Origin: Sipunculus nudus
Lineage: Eukaryota > Annelida > Sipuncula > Golfingiida > Sipunculidae
Assembly (NCBI GenBank): GCA_026874595.1
Contig: CM049307.1
Location: forward strand, 73,010,643-73,074,642
Length of the DNA stretch: 64,000 nt
Reading direction: 5' to 3'
Under the pieces are notes generated by a model. That model did not search any database and was not told the origin of the DNA. It was given only the letters and a program-made list of their open reading frames with translations. Shown in pieces: positions 26,401-38,400 of this stretch; the first letter of the stretch is position 1, and each line of letters starts with the position of its first letter. The position numbers were made by a program, and so were the translations under genes.

Positions 26401-29400
26401 AACTAACACTGTAGCAGTGTAGGTGATGTTTTTTAAACTAAAACTGTAGCAGTGTAGGTGATGTTATTTAAACTAAAACTGTAGCAGTGTAGGTGATGTT
26501 GTTTAAACTAAAAATGTAGCAGTGTAGGTGATGTTGTTTAAACCAAAACTGTAGCAGTGCAGGTGATGTTGTGCTATAAACCTAGTCTTTACCTTTTCCA
26601 CTTTCTTGAGAAAGGGGTGTCTCCTTAAGTCTGAATTGGTCAAAGACAAAAATTAAATCACTGACCTCTATCTCTCTCTCTTTGTCTCCCTGCCATTGCT
26701 GAGACTGCCTCAGCTGAGATTCTAGTTCTCGGTTTCTTTCCAACAAATGTTTTCCCAACTCAGCAGCCAGCTGCAGATCTGTAAGAAAAACAAAAATATA
26801 ATAAATATGACATAATAAAGATGACAAGTCTTAATGCCAGGTATTCATCTGCCTTTTTTTGTTGAATTTACATCATTTCTGGCTTACTCTACACACATAA
26901 TAATGAGCTGTGGTTATTCCTGATAAGAAAGGTTGTTATAACACCTCTGTGCTGAATATATATATGGGCTTGTTTATCTACGAGCTGTAAGTAAACATAG
27001 CGAAGTTGACAAAAGGAAACAAGGGACCCATGGGTCACGGCGCTCAGCTGATCGTGATTGGACTATAAATGTTTCTCCACTGTGATACTATATCGAGTCG
27101 ATAAAGCTTATGAATATCATGTACATGTTGGGCTATTATAAAGGAATGTAATGTAATATGTGAGTAAATGATAAATGAAATTACCTGACTGATGGATTAA
27201 TAGAGTCAAATAAAGTGGTTCATTTTTTATTTATTTAGGAGGGGTTGAAAATTGTGATATATTTGAGCAAATATGAATGCAATGACAGCAGTAATAAGCA
27301 GTAGTAGAATGATGATAAGGCTATTTGTTGAAGGATCTAAAGTGTATGGTAGTCTGCAAGCATTCAATTTGACAGATATGATGTTATGATTAACTATGCT
27401 GATGAAGTGATTTATGAATATGTGACTGTATGACACAATATCTCTTTAGTCTTGACAAGGTACATTATTGTGATGCCCACTATGTCTACATATTACACAA
27501 TATTGACATAATTTCTGGCATGTACATAGGTACCTATGGACAAATAGTTATACAAAATATTAAAGTATGAATATATCTGATTCATCTTGTTCTTGCTTAC
27601 TGAGGCTGACTTTGGGATGGGGTTCGGAGAAGGGAAAAGTGAGGGCAGCACAAAGCTGGATGTAGAAATATTCTATTGTAATGTTTTTCATTTATATAAG
27701 AATATGAAAAGCTAATAGGAAAGGGGCCCTCCTACTTGGTTATAGTAAAGTTCTAAATATATGATTGCACAACTAATACACTGACAAGACTGTCATGAAG
27801 AAAAACAGTAAAAGTTTTGAGATACTGTGTTGCATACGAAAATTTACAGATGGACAGGCAAGTGGACAGAATGGACTAATACCTTTATTTCACTTTCAAG
27901 AGAATAATGCATTTAAGTTTATATATAATCCTATTTTTTTAAGCAGATCCACTTTTTCCATTAAGAAGTTTTTATCTGAATCATTTTTTTATTTACAGGT
28001 TTATAAATTTTTAATTAAAAAAACTGAAAATATAAGTTAAAATATTAGAATTGTTGCAAAAGTTGCAGTCATTATATACTGTAGATTCAGAAATATTAGT
28101 TGGGATTTTATTTTCGTGGTTTTCGTGGATCAAGATAATCCACGAAATCATGATTCCAACGATCAAAAAATCACACGGTCAGAGGATATACGGTATTTTA
28201 ACGGCAGCTGGTGTTCGACTTTATATTTATAATTGTTATCGCTGGCTGAATTTTCAATAAAGATAACAAAATTGTTTATTACTATTTTATGATTGTTTTT
28301 TATACATTTATTATTTATTATTTATGCTTTTCGTAAATTACTATAAAAATACTGGATTAATAAATATTCTTTTGTCAATTAAATTATTTTCCCTAATATC
28401 TTACAAAAACGGCCCCCCTGATATCTTTACATTAAAACAATATCAAAGTATAATTTAAACTGAAAACGTATCCCCACATATCCTCTTATCAACATTTCGG
28501 GTGAAAAATTCAAGAACAATACCACATTTCTGTCGCGCAAAGCGGTAGTTCTGACACGCCAAGAACGGTACACAAGTTCCAATGTTCGTAACCACAGCTA
28601 CCGAGGCACGGCTTTTTCGGAACCGGCCTTTTCAACCTTCTTTAAATAGAGATTAAACGAGACGTAGCTACCTATTGGCCGCGAAAGAGAACTTATTCCG
28701 AATATTGCGACAACAGTGGCGTGCATAACAATGAGCCATTAATAATACATGCAGGTGGTACTTTTTCCGAATATTGCCGATAGTTGTACACATATGTTAG
28801 CATAAGTAAGCGCCACAGAATACTATTACGCAAATTATTTCTTTATTATCTCCAAATATAGCTGACATGATGAATGACGAACGAACCGTGTCTCGCCTCA
28901 TCTCACCGCCCTGTCAGGGATTTACAGGCCCCACATGCATGTGACTACCGCCTAGATTAAAAAAAAAATTAAAAGCCTTCATGTGGACGGTCCCGTTTCA
29001 TTTTTTCTCCGGTCAAGTGATGGTTTACGTTTCCTGTGAACGTGGTGTGACCGGGTGTCATAACTGATGGCCGATGTAACGGGTGTTACAACAAACAGCT
29101 GATGTATCGCCCGGCACGTGTCGGTCACGGCTGATTAATTCTTAGTAAGGCTCGGGTCGTGCGGAGCATGTTTGTTCAACACTGCATGACCCGATTGACC
29201 GCGGTACAGGCGCACCATGTGATAAGCATCAAAGCCGAACCACCTGTGTACATCGGGCTCGTCTTCCTTGCGCACATGCAGGTATTAATAAACATAATTT
29301 CCTAAAATTTTCTCTGTCTTTCCACGAATTCAAATACCCCACGATATGCGTTTTGTACAAAAACCACGAAATTTTAAGCCCACAATATTATCTGAATCTA

Positions 29401-32400
29401 CAGTATACAGAGTAAAAAAATTGGGTCATATTATGCATACACATATATTTTATTATTATTAAATCATAAATGTTTAAACTGATTTTAAAAGAAAATAATG
29501 CCACAACATGGCATCTACAAGAATATTACTTGAATCACTATAAAAAAGTTTTGCACATTGGAGTTTTCAGGACATGCTTAATTTTATTCACCAAAATAAA
29601 ATAAAAGTAAATTTGATAAAATAAAACATCTTTTCAAATAAAGTATACACACTGTTGGTTGAATGAGGGACAAACAATATCATTGTGCTAATTACTATCC
29701 CAGTTTTAATTAATTACTGGAATTAATAGTCAATTTCACACCTGGTGAAGTTTTTACTCTTCTGAAGTAAGGAATTACTTATCTCATGAACATCCACACT
29801 TTCACAGCAATACACCACTTTGTGGACACAATTAAATGTACACTTTAATCATTGTAACCCTGGTGGTTCAATACAAACTCTAAAATGTAGCATGTCCAAG
29901 AATAAAATAAAATACAGAAAAATTATAACATTCATCTAGTTTATGCACCAGCTGGGGGGGGGGGGGGGATTGAGTGCAGGGCAGAGGGGAAGCCTGCTAG
30001 TAGTGGCCAAGCTAGGCCAAGGTAAGCTACCTGGGGTGGGTTACATAATGCAAGTGAAGGCTGTACTACTAGGTGGGCTAGATGTAAACAACACTTGACA
30101 TGGTGTATGAAAACATGAATAAAAGCTATTCATTCCAAACAATTTCTTTTGAAAGTTCAGATTTTAAAAGATTAAATCCTTATGCATATATGCTGGGAAA
30201 ATTAAATCAACAGTGCCAAAGTTGGACAAAATTTAAGGTATTGATTTTTTATTTATGCTAATAACTTGAAAAATTTGCAAAATTCAGTTCTGATTTTGGG
30301 TAAACAATTGAATCTTGATTAAATAAAGTTATATTCCTGAAAAAAAAAGTCTCTAGGTTCAGCAATTCTCATGTTAGGTGAGTAAATATATTTCCTGATT
30401 TTTAAAAAAATCTCATTATGTTTTGGCCCATAACTTCAAAATAATACCCAATACTGACCTAATTTTTAGTATGTTCATAGAAAATGTATAAAAGAATGTG
30501 AATACTAAATACGATCAAAAACAGATCAGTGGTTTTGATATTAGGCAGCCTTGAAGTGTAACAATGGCTTTTTTTATGGAAAACAGAGTTTTTTTTCCCT
30601 TAATATCTCAAAGGAACAAAGTCCTAATGACCCAATTTTTGGTATGGTAGGAGATTTTTGGGACATCTAAAAATATGTCAACAGCCTGGGGAGCATAGAG
30701 ATGTGCACTGAATGACCTACAGTCATCAAAGTGGACTGCTTGACAATGTAAGGGAATACAACAAGAGCCTCCAAAAAAATTCAATAACTAGCCTAATTTT
30801 GCAGCTTTTATTTTCAAATTTCAGATTTTACCAGATTAAATCCTTATGTATACATGGTGTGAAAATTAAATCCACAGTACTTACAGGAAAAAAACGTGCC
30901 ATGGCCAAAGTTGGGCAAAATTTAGGGTACCAATTTTATATTTTTGCCAATATTTAAAAAAATTTAACAAATTTTGATCTAATTTTTGGTATACAATTAA
31001 ATTTTGATTAATTAAAGTTGTATTACTGGAAAAAAGTCCCTACCTTTAACACTTTTGGTCTTAAGTGACCAAATATATTCCTGATTTTTTTACAAAGTCC
31101 ATTATGTTTGGGCCCATAACTTTTTTAAATTATATACTGACTTAATATCTGGCATGTACATAGGAACTATATAGAGGAATATTTATGGTTAATATGAAGA
31201 AAACCAGATGAGTGGTTTTGATATTAGGCAGTCCTGAAGTGTGAAAATAGATTTCTAATAAAAAATTGAGGTTTTTCCTTAATATCTCAAAGGAACAAAG
31301 TCCTATTGACCCAATTTTTGGCATGGAAGGAGATTATGGGGACATCTAACTGTATGCCGAAATTCAGATTCGTAGGTCCAACGGTGTCGAAACGTGCCAG
31401 TCTTACGGACTGACATCCAGACGGACAGACATCCGGACGGACGGACGGACGGCTCGACAGACGGACGGACGACGGACAATGGACCATGACTATAGCTCAG
31501 ATGACTTATAGTCAGCTGAGCTAAAAACACAAAGCTAAACCTGGTTGACTGCCTCTGTGCTGAAGTTGTCAGGTAACTAGTTGCAAAAAGTCCTTTGCAA
31601 TCCTCTGCTTAGCCTAATTTGCCACCAGATACCCTTGTTGAATGTGTGGATTGTTTTCACAGGCACCCTGAATGTTAATTGTTATAAACAAAACATATAG
31701 CCTGTGTGCAGTTGGATTGGTGTTTTTGTTTTTGTTTTATTTATTTTTTTATAGAAAAGCTCAAAGGAGCTCACCTGTCTCATAAATTCCTTTCAGATAT
31801 GCCACCTCAGACCTATATCATTCCATTCAAATACTTAAAGGTACATAAACATTTTCAATACTATAAATGTAGTACCATTTGCATCAGTTCATTTTGGTTG
31901 AATTAAACTGTTTTCCAGTAAAACAAACTTGAGATACTGACTTACTGTCTCCAAAATTCACCTGTTTTACAATTTATTATGGTTCTGAGTGTGAGCAAAA
32001 ACAGCCTAAGTGCATTTGTCAAGAACTCATGACAGAAGGTGCAAATATGTGTATGCAACTCCCAAAGAGAGGAAACATGGATTTGAAACACTTGCTGGAA
32101 GCTTGAAAAATGTTGATCTGTGAAGTTGTGGCCTGCTATGTTTATGTTTTGTACCACTGATCACAAACAGTGCAAGTTTATTACCATCTCATTTTTCACC
32201 TTGAACCTTTATACCCTTGCATTAGATTATCATTTGATGGCTCTTCTTTTTAACATATATGTCCACAATAAACTCTATTCAGAGACCAAATACATAGATA
32301 TTTATTTAAACCAATTAATCCGAAAACTTCAACTTTAAATGATTTCTGTAGAGCCTGATAATACTGAATTTATTAAATTGAGGAGGGGGGGGGGGTGAGG

Positions 32401-35400
32401 AGGTGACAAGATAGTTTAATAAGTATCCCAGGGGTCATGACTCTTAGCTGACTAGAATGACATTGCAGGTTAACATTCAGTTTTCAAGGACCGGCTTCTG
32501 TGGCTCAGAGGTAGAGGGCAGGACTCAAAGCCTGGAGATAGAGAGTTCGAATCTCAGCCGAGGCGGTGAGATTTTTCAGGGTTGGCCCCCACCCAGGTTG
32601 AGCGCTCTACAGGCTTAATGGGGAGACTGTACCCAACAGACATTTTCACTCACAAACGAGTGCACCTTTCAGGGGTTCCTCAGTGTTATGACCCAGCAAA
32701 ATGAGGATGACACATATCCAGGGCCCGCAGGAGTGGTATACTGTACCCGCTTGACACCAGGAAAAATCAGATATAAGCCCCTGCCCTTAAGTGTAAGGCA
32801 GAAAAATATGCGGTACTTCTAAGTTATTGTGTTCAAAAGAAATCCTTTATTTCTGCAGATTATGCTTTGAAATTCAAGGTCAACAGTTGTCAAAGTCATC
32901 TGCAATATTGACTGGAATAATATCTGTGAATCAAATTTGAGGAAAAATATGCACTACTTCTACTGTATACAAACCATGGTCAGTGGGCTCAGTTAATCTT
33001 CACTGATATCAGTGTTAGGCTGTTAGGTGTGACCTTGCTTTGTAAGCAAACCTGTCTCTAGATGCACGTAAAGTTTGAACACAGATTTAAGCTATCCATA
33101 TGTGTATGTGGTACGTATGCAACTAGAAAATGGACATCTGTGACTTAGTAAATAGATATATGCAGTATGCAGCAATATTAGGGATATATAAAAAGTAAAG
33201 CGCTGCACGAGTAGAGAAGTGATACGTTAGAGGAATACCCCATCACTGTCTTGTCAACGTCAAAGTGTGGAATTTCTCTGTCCCTTATCATGCCACAGTG
33301 AGCAATCAAAAGGGGCTGCATACAATACATAATATATGCATGCTTACATACATATGGAATCCCTCCAAGAGAGTAAAATGTGTTCAATTCCTTGCTGCAT
33401 ACACAAACGTAACAAATTTGTACTGCATACACATACCATATATGGAATAGATCAAACAGCATGACTTGACCTATAGGTGACCTGGGTCTAGTATAATAAT
33501 TAATTGGGTGCAATTCTTGTTTAATGTGGCTTTTGTTGCTGGTCATGTACAGGTATATGCAGGTGATGAAACAGCATTCAATGAACTCTACAAAGTGATG
33601 TTGTTACACATTGTGGCCGTCTGTGTACTCAACAATAACACACATATACTGGTATATAAACCAGCAGCATTTACCAGGAGACCATTCAACTGCAACCACA
33701 GTTCTACACCTGGCCAGGATCAGTTTTTATTTGACATATATGTCTGTGTTATTACTTGACATAATGTCCGGACCAAGCATAAAACCTTGCAGCCTTCTCT
33801 GTACATTTATATTCTGTGGAAACAAATAATTTAATACTTGTCATGCCTTGCTGATTACTAAAATGAACTGCTAATGACTGGACGACATAACTAATTTCAT
33901 AACTAATCTCTTAACTAATCTCATAACTAATATCATAACTAATTTCAAAAGTAATCCCAAAACCAATCCCATAACTAATAGCATTACTCATCTTATAACT
34001 ATTCTCATAACTAATCCCAAAGCTTATGACATAACTAATCTCATTATTCCCATAACTAATCTCATAACTATTCATATATTTGTACATGTATAACAACAAT
34101 AACTATATTTAATATACCGGCAGTGTGCAAAATTATGGCCAAAGATGACAATATAATAATGAATGATGGTTGACAGGTGGTATTCTAAGACTCTTATGTT
34201 TCATTCATAGTATTTGATTCATCCATGTTTTGATGCTATGACAATTTTAATTTAGTGATTAATAAAGAGTGTATTATATAATTGTGTTTAAGTATAACCC
34301 CTTTTCCAGATAAAACTGCCCAATGTTTTCAGGTTCAAAGCATATAACTATTGTGATAAATTAAAAATGATCAGCTTAAACTATCAAAATTGAAATGAAA
34401 TATTTAAATTTATTGTGAATTTGTGCATCATCCTTACCAGAAACGCTGTTACATACTAATATTATACAGCACATAATGTCTGCCTATGAAAGATCTTTAT
34501 AGTATAGGCCATACTTATTTAATTTTTCGTTTCTCAGACCCGCCGACCCTAAGTTGTGACAATTTGGAAAATAAATATAACTGTGTCCCTGTCGTTTTTT
34601 TTTTTTTTTTTTGCCGCCGTTATAAAATGTGTCAATGAGTCGTGATATAAATCCGCTAAAAAAGTAAACTCGCAGTCACCTCCTACAAAATGCGACCCAC
34701 ACGACAGAGTCGGTCGTTTTTTAAGTCACCGCATTTGCCGTGCCCATGGTTAGTAAAACATTTCCCTTGTCTTTCTCATGATCATCTAAAATCTGAGGAA
34801 CTGCGGAGATAAAAAAGATTTTCGTCGGAGATCTTCCTCAAGTCAAACCGTTCAAATGTTCTAATTCATACTTTCACGTTTCATCACCCAATTTCAGTTT
34901 TATGGTCTTCTTGTAATGATGGACCGCTTACGTTCGAAAACATTAAAGGTGCTGACTATAATATATTATATCAGCAGGGATTGTAATATTTTCCACAAGG
35001 TGTCCGAAAAAGTCTGGCTTTTGAATGGTTCTGCCGAGCTCAGTTTCGGATGCCACCTCAACGCAGGGTCACGATCGAACTACTGTGACATTCTTGACAT
35101 CGCGTGGAAAATCCTCTGTAGTCAAGGAATCATTAGGCCGAAGGCGGAAAAAGTCGACTTATATAAACCTCTTCGTTAAAATGGCTGCGAACATGTGACT
35201 ACGAGGTTGTGATTATGGAAATTTTGAATGAAATCAGCAACTTTCGATAATTTGGATATCCGATCGCTGTAGCATCGCATTTGAGAGAACAGGAATTGTT
35301 GCACACGGACATTTTCCCGCCATGAAATCACATGAATGAAACTTAACGCGCATGCGTGGAGTATACTATAAATCTCTGATTGGCTCTCGGGCTGCTGGGC

Positions 35401-38400
35401 GGGGTCTCTTTCCACCAATCGCGTTGAAGCTCTGACAGGTCGTCATATGCAAATAAACTCTTAACTCTCAATCAAATACTCGCGCGATGGAAATGCTCAA
35501 AATAGCACTGAGCACCTGTGTGTTGTTTACAGGGTGGCAAATACCGCGTTATATACCGCTACCACGTTATACCGCTATATTAAGGGCTCTGAAGCGTTAA
35601 TCAAGTGACAGATGTACGAACCTTGTTGCAAAACATTCTGAAATGATGTTCATCAATATATACTTACGTCTGATATATTTGTTTATATTAGCATGATTTT
35701 TTCCCACCTTGCAATTGTTTACATTTCTGAGGGGTTAAGTTTTACCTCATTTGATATATTTGATTACATTTCTGATGGGTATATTTTTACCAGATTTTTT
35801 ATATAGTAATTTTTATTTTGTGTTTCTGAGGGTTTTTTTTTCAATGATTGACAACAGATAGATCCTATCTTAAAGCTGATTTCAGTGATATTTTAAATAA
35901 AAAGGACTTTGCTTATTCTCTGACTGGGTGACCCTGATGAACCTTGATATTGCTTAAATGTGCGTTTGTGTTTGAATTGCATATTTCATGGCTATTTTCA
36001 TTTGCCTGAACTTTCCTTTACTTGTTGTAAGCTTTGTATTTCCACTGACCATATAATATACTTCAAAATTAACAGTTAATTTTGCAACCAGTCTCCTGTA
36101 CAGGTCATTTTAAACTTTCAAGCTGTTTTAGTATGAAAGTGGACTGATTGTTTTTTCAAAAATGTTAATTTAGTGGAAATTATTAATTTATTAATTGTTA
36201 ATTTAAATTGATAAAAGTTTATTTAAAAAGTAGAAAAATCACGATTTTTTTAAAAAAGTTGATTTTTTACCAGCCCTTCCAGAAATTATTGAGGATATTC
36301 TGCACATAAAGAAAATACTTTAGTTCACTTTACATTGTAGAATGGCACATATAGTTCCTATATATTCATTTCATCATTTGTAAAATTTATATGAAAAAAA
36401 TGGCGCTTTTCATTTGTTAAATTTTGAATTATATTTATTTTTATTTTCCCTCCTCCTCCCCACCACTTTTCATTTCTTCGTCTGAGAAACTTTTTATTAA
36501 ATAAGTAAGGCCATATGTATGAATGTTTTTTAGGAGCTTCACATCAATCTACCTGACATACTAGAGCGGAGAACAAATTGAATGGGACATTATTTGCATG
36601 CACAACAAATCCATATAATCAAAGTGAATTACTGGAATTCACATCCATTAAATGACACGGATTCTCTAAAATATTTTATATATAAGATAATAATTTACAG
36701 GTTTTTTTGGTATAGGTTTAATCATTCTGATGATGGCCTAAAGTGTAGTGTAATATTTTATGCCCATCCATATGAATGATGGGTGTGTCATTTAATGATG
36801 CTAATAACTAAATCAGCTCCAGTCATCTGCTCCAGGTGACGATATGACAATTAACTGATTTTCAGTGTAATTCTGATGTCTGTCTCTAGCAATAATTCAT
36901 TAAGAACTATGGAAGGATGAATACTTTACAGGAAATGATTATCACCATGGATACCACCTGGTGATTCTGTCAATATCTAATTTACAGTTGCCACCTGTCA
37001 GGTCTGACCCACCTGTTACTGATATTTTAACTTTTTTCTATCAGCTGTGCTGCATCCAGTACATAAATCAGTCTGTATGTGATACAGATGATACTATAGA
37101 TCTGCTGGCACATTATTTTTATATTCAGACAAAACTTCTATAAAGAGGAAAAACAGGAGATTCTGGTGAGGAGTCTGAGGGCCATCTGATAATCAACAAA
37201 TGTTCATTATCATTCTATAATCTAAACAGAATGTCTGGATTTGATCCCCATTGTGTGACCAACTAAGTGTTCTTCAGATCTATCTCTCACCTCAACACTG
37301 CCGTCCACTCCCAGTATTGTCACCTATGGGCAAGATTTTCCTAACTGTCCACTTTTATGTAATTTAATGTCGCCAGCATGTTTCTAAATCCACAGGTAGT
37401 TTGCACTCCAAGACCTGTACCAATTGATAGATCATCATCTGAGCTTGCTATACTTATGTAACATGACCAGGTGGCACTCTACACTTTCCTTGTTCTTGAA
37501 TGGAAAACTTAAAAATTCTATGTCACCAAAGTAATCCTTTATTTTAAATCCAATAGCAAGATAAAGTATAGAGTGTATGATGAGAAATCAACATCGTTCA
37601 GTCAGACAACAGACGCTCATGATAGTAAAAATGATGTCAAAACACACCTTGCATAATTTCCCTCCAGAAAGAAAATAGAAATATAAATGTCTCCAGAGCC
37701 ATATGTTCTCCTTTACAAAACAAAATGCTACACATAAAAATAGCTTATAACATCACTAAACATAAGGAGTATCATTGTTAATTATTTACTGGGTAACATG
37801 GTCTGTGTTGACGATTATTTTTTCTATATGCTTCTTATTTTATAACATATATGACAAATCAAATTCTGATACAGAGAAAGGGATGGGATAACGAAGTGAT
37901 CCCCTTTACACTCAGTTCCTGAGCTACAACGGTTCCAGCAGACTGTTAACACATACTGCTATATCGCCAGTCTACTGGTGACCCCTGTGAAATAAACAGT
38001 GCAAAACACTGCTATTCATATAAGAAGGCAACATGTCAGGAGTGTGAACACCTTTATGTGTTACAGTTATGTCATTCTTTGTGATGTTGAAATTATGTTT
38101 AATGTATATTATTTTTTTTTGCACATTTAAGGATGAGGCGTAAGAAGAAAAGTGTTAGAGCAGCTGATCATGACAAGATTGCTGCAGCTATAGTTGAATT
38201 TCAACAGCCTCTGGATAATATACCAGTGACGCCCCCTGATAGGGTGTAGGGATTTACAAGTCAATGAATTGGATGGAAGAACCATAAAAGGAACCAACAC
38301 TATATAAAGTCTCTATGGATTCCTAACAGGAGCCTTGTGAGAAACAAAGCAGATACACTGAGGAGTGAGCCGATCTCAATACAAAAAGGCTGTTTGTTTT

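Larger units (their letters stand above)
26996..31523 (+). mobile_element. Hairpin-ended dispersed element, long composite copy
   Basis: It begins 'gggacccatgggtcacggc' then GCTCAGCTG, and ends with the hairpin at 31493-31523 followed by AAAAA. The 3' third matches the copy at 15846-18488 unit for unit. The middle carries duplicated segment B, itself interrupted by a 1.3 kb TIR element. It could be one element with insertions or a compound of two. Confidence 0.5.

Noticed and set aside
25174-26580. CRISPR-like regular array
   Set aside because: The 35-bp units abut directly without unique spacers, and the context is a eukaryotic intron.
31287-31530. Arg/Ser/Pro-rich minus-strand frames
   Set aside because: They translate the ACGG array and terminal hairpin of a dispersed repeat.
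32489-32560. tRNA gene
   Set aside because: Boxes A and B are present but the acceptor stem does not pair, and a non-tRNA body follows, as in a SINE.
33178-33546. 122-residue minus-strand open frame
   Set aside because: Composition is Tyr-, Cys- and Ile-rich without pattern, it has no splice context, and it lies in AT-rich intron sequence.
33885-34099. 62-residue minus-strand frame with SYEIS-like repeats
   Set aside because: Direct translation of a degenerate 'ataactaatctc' minisatellite.
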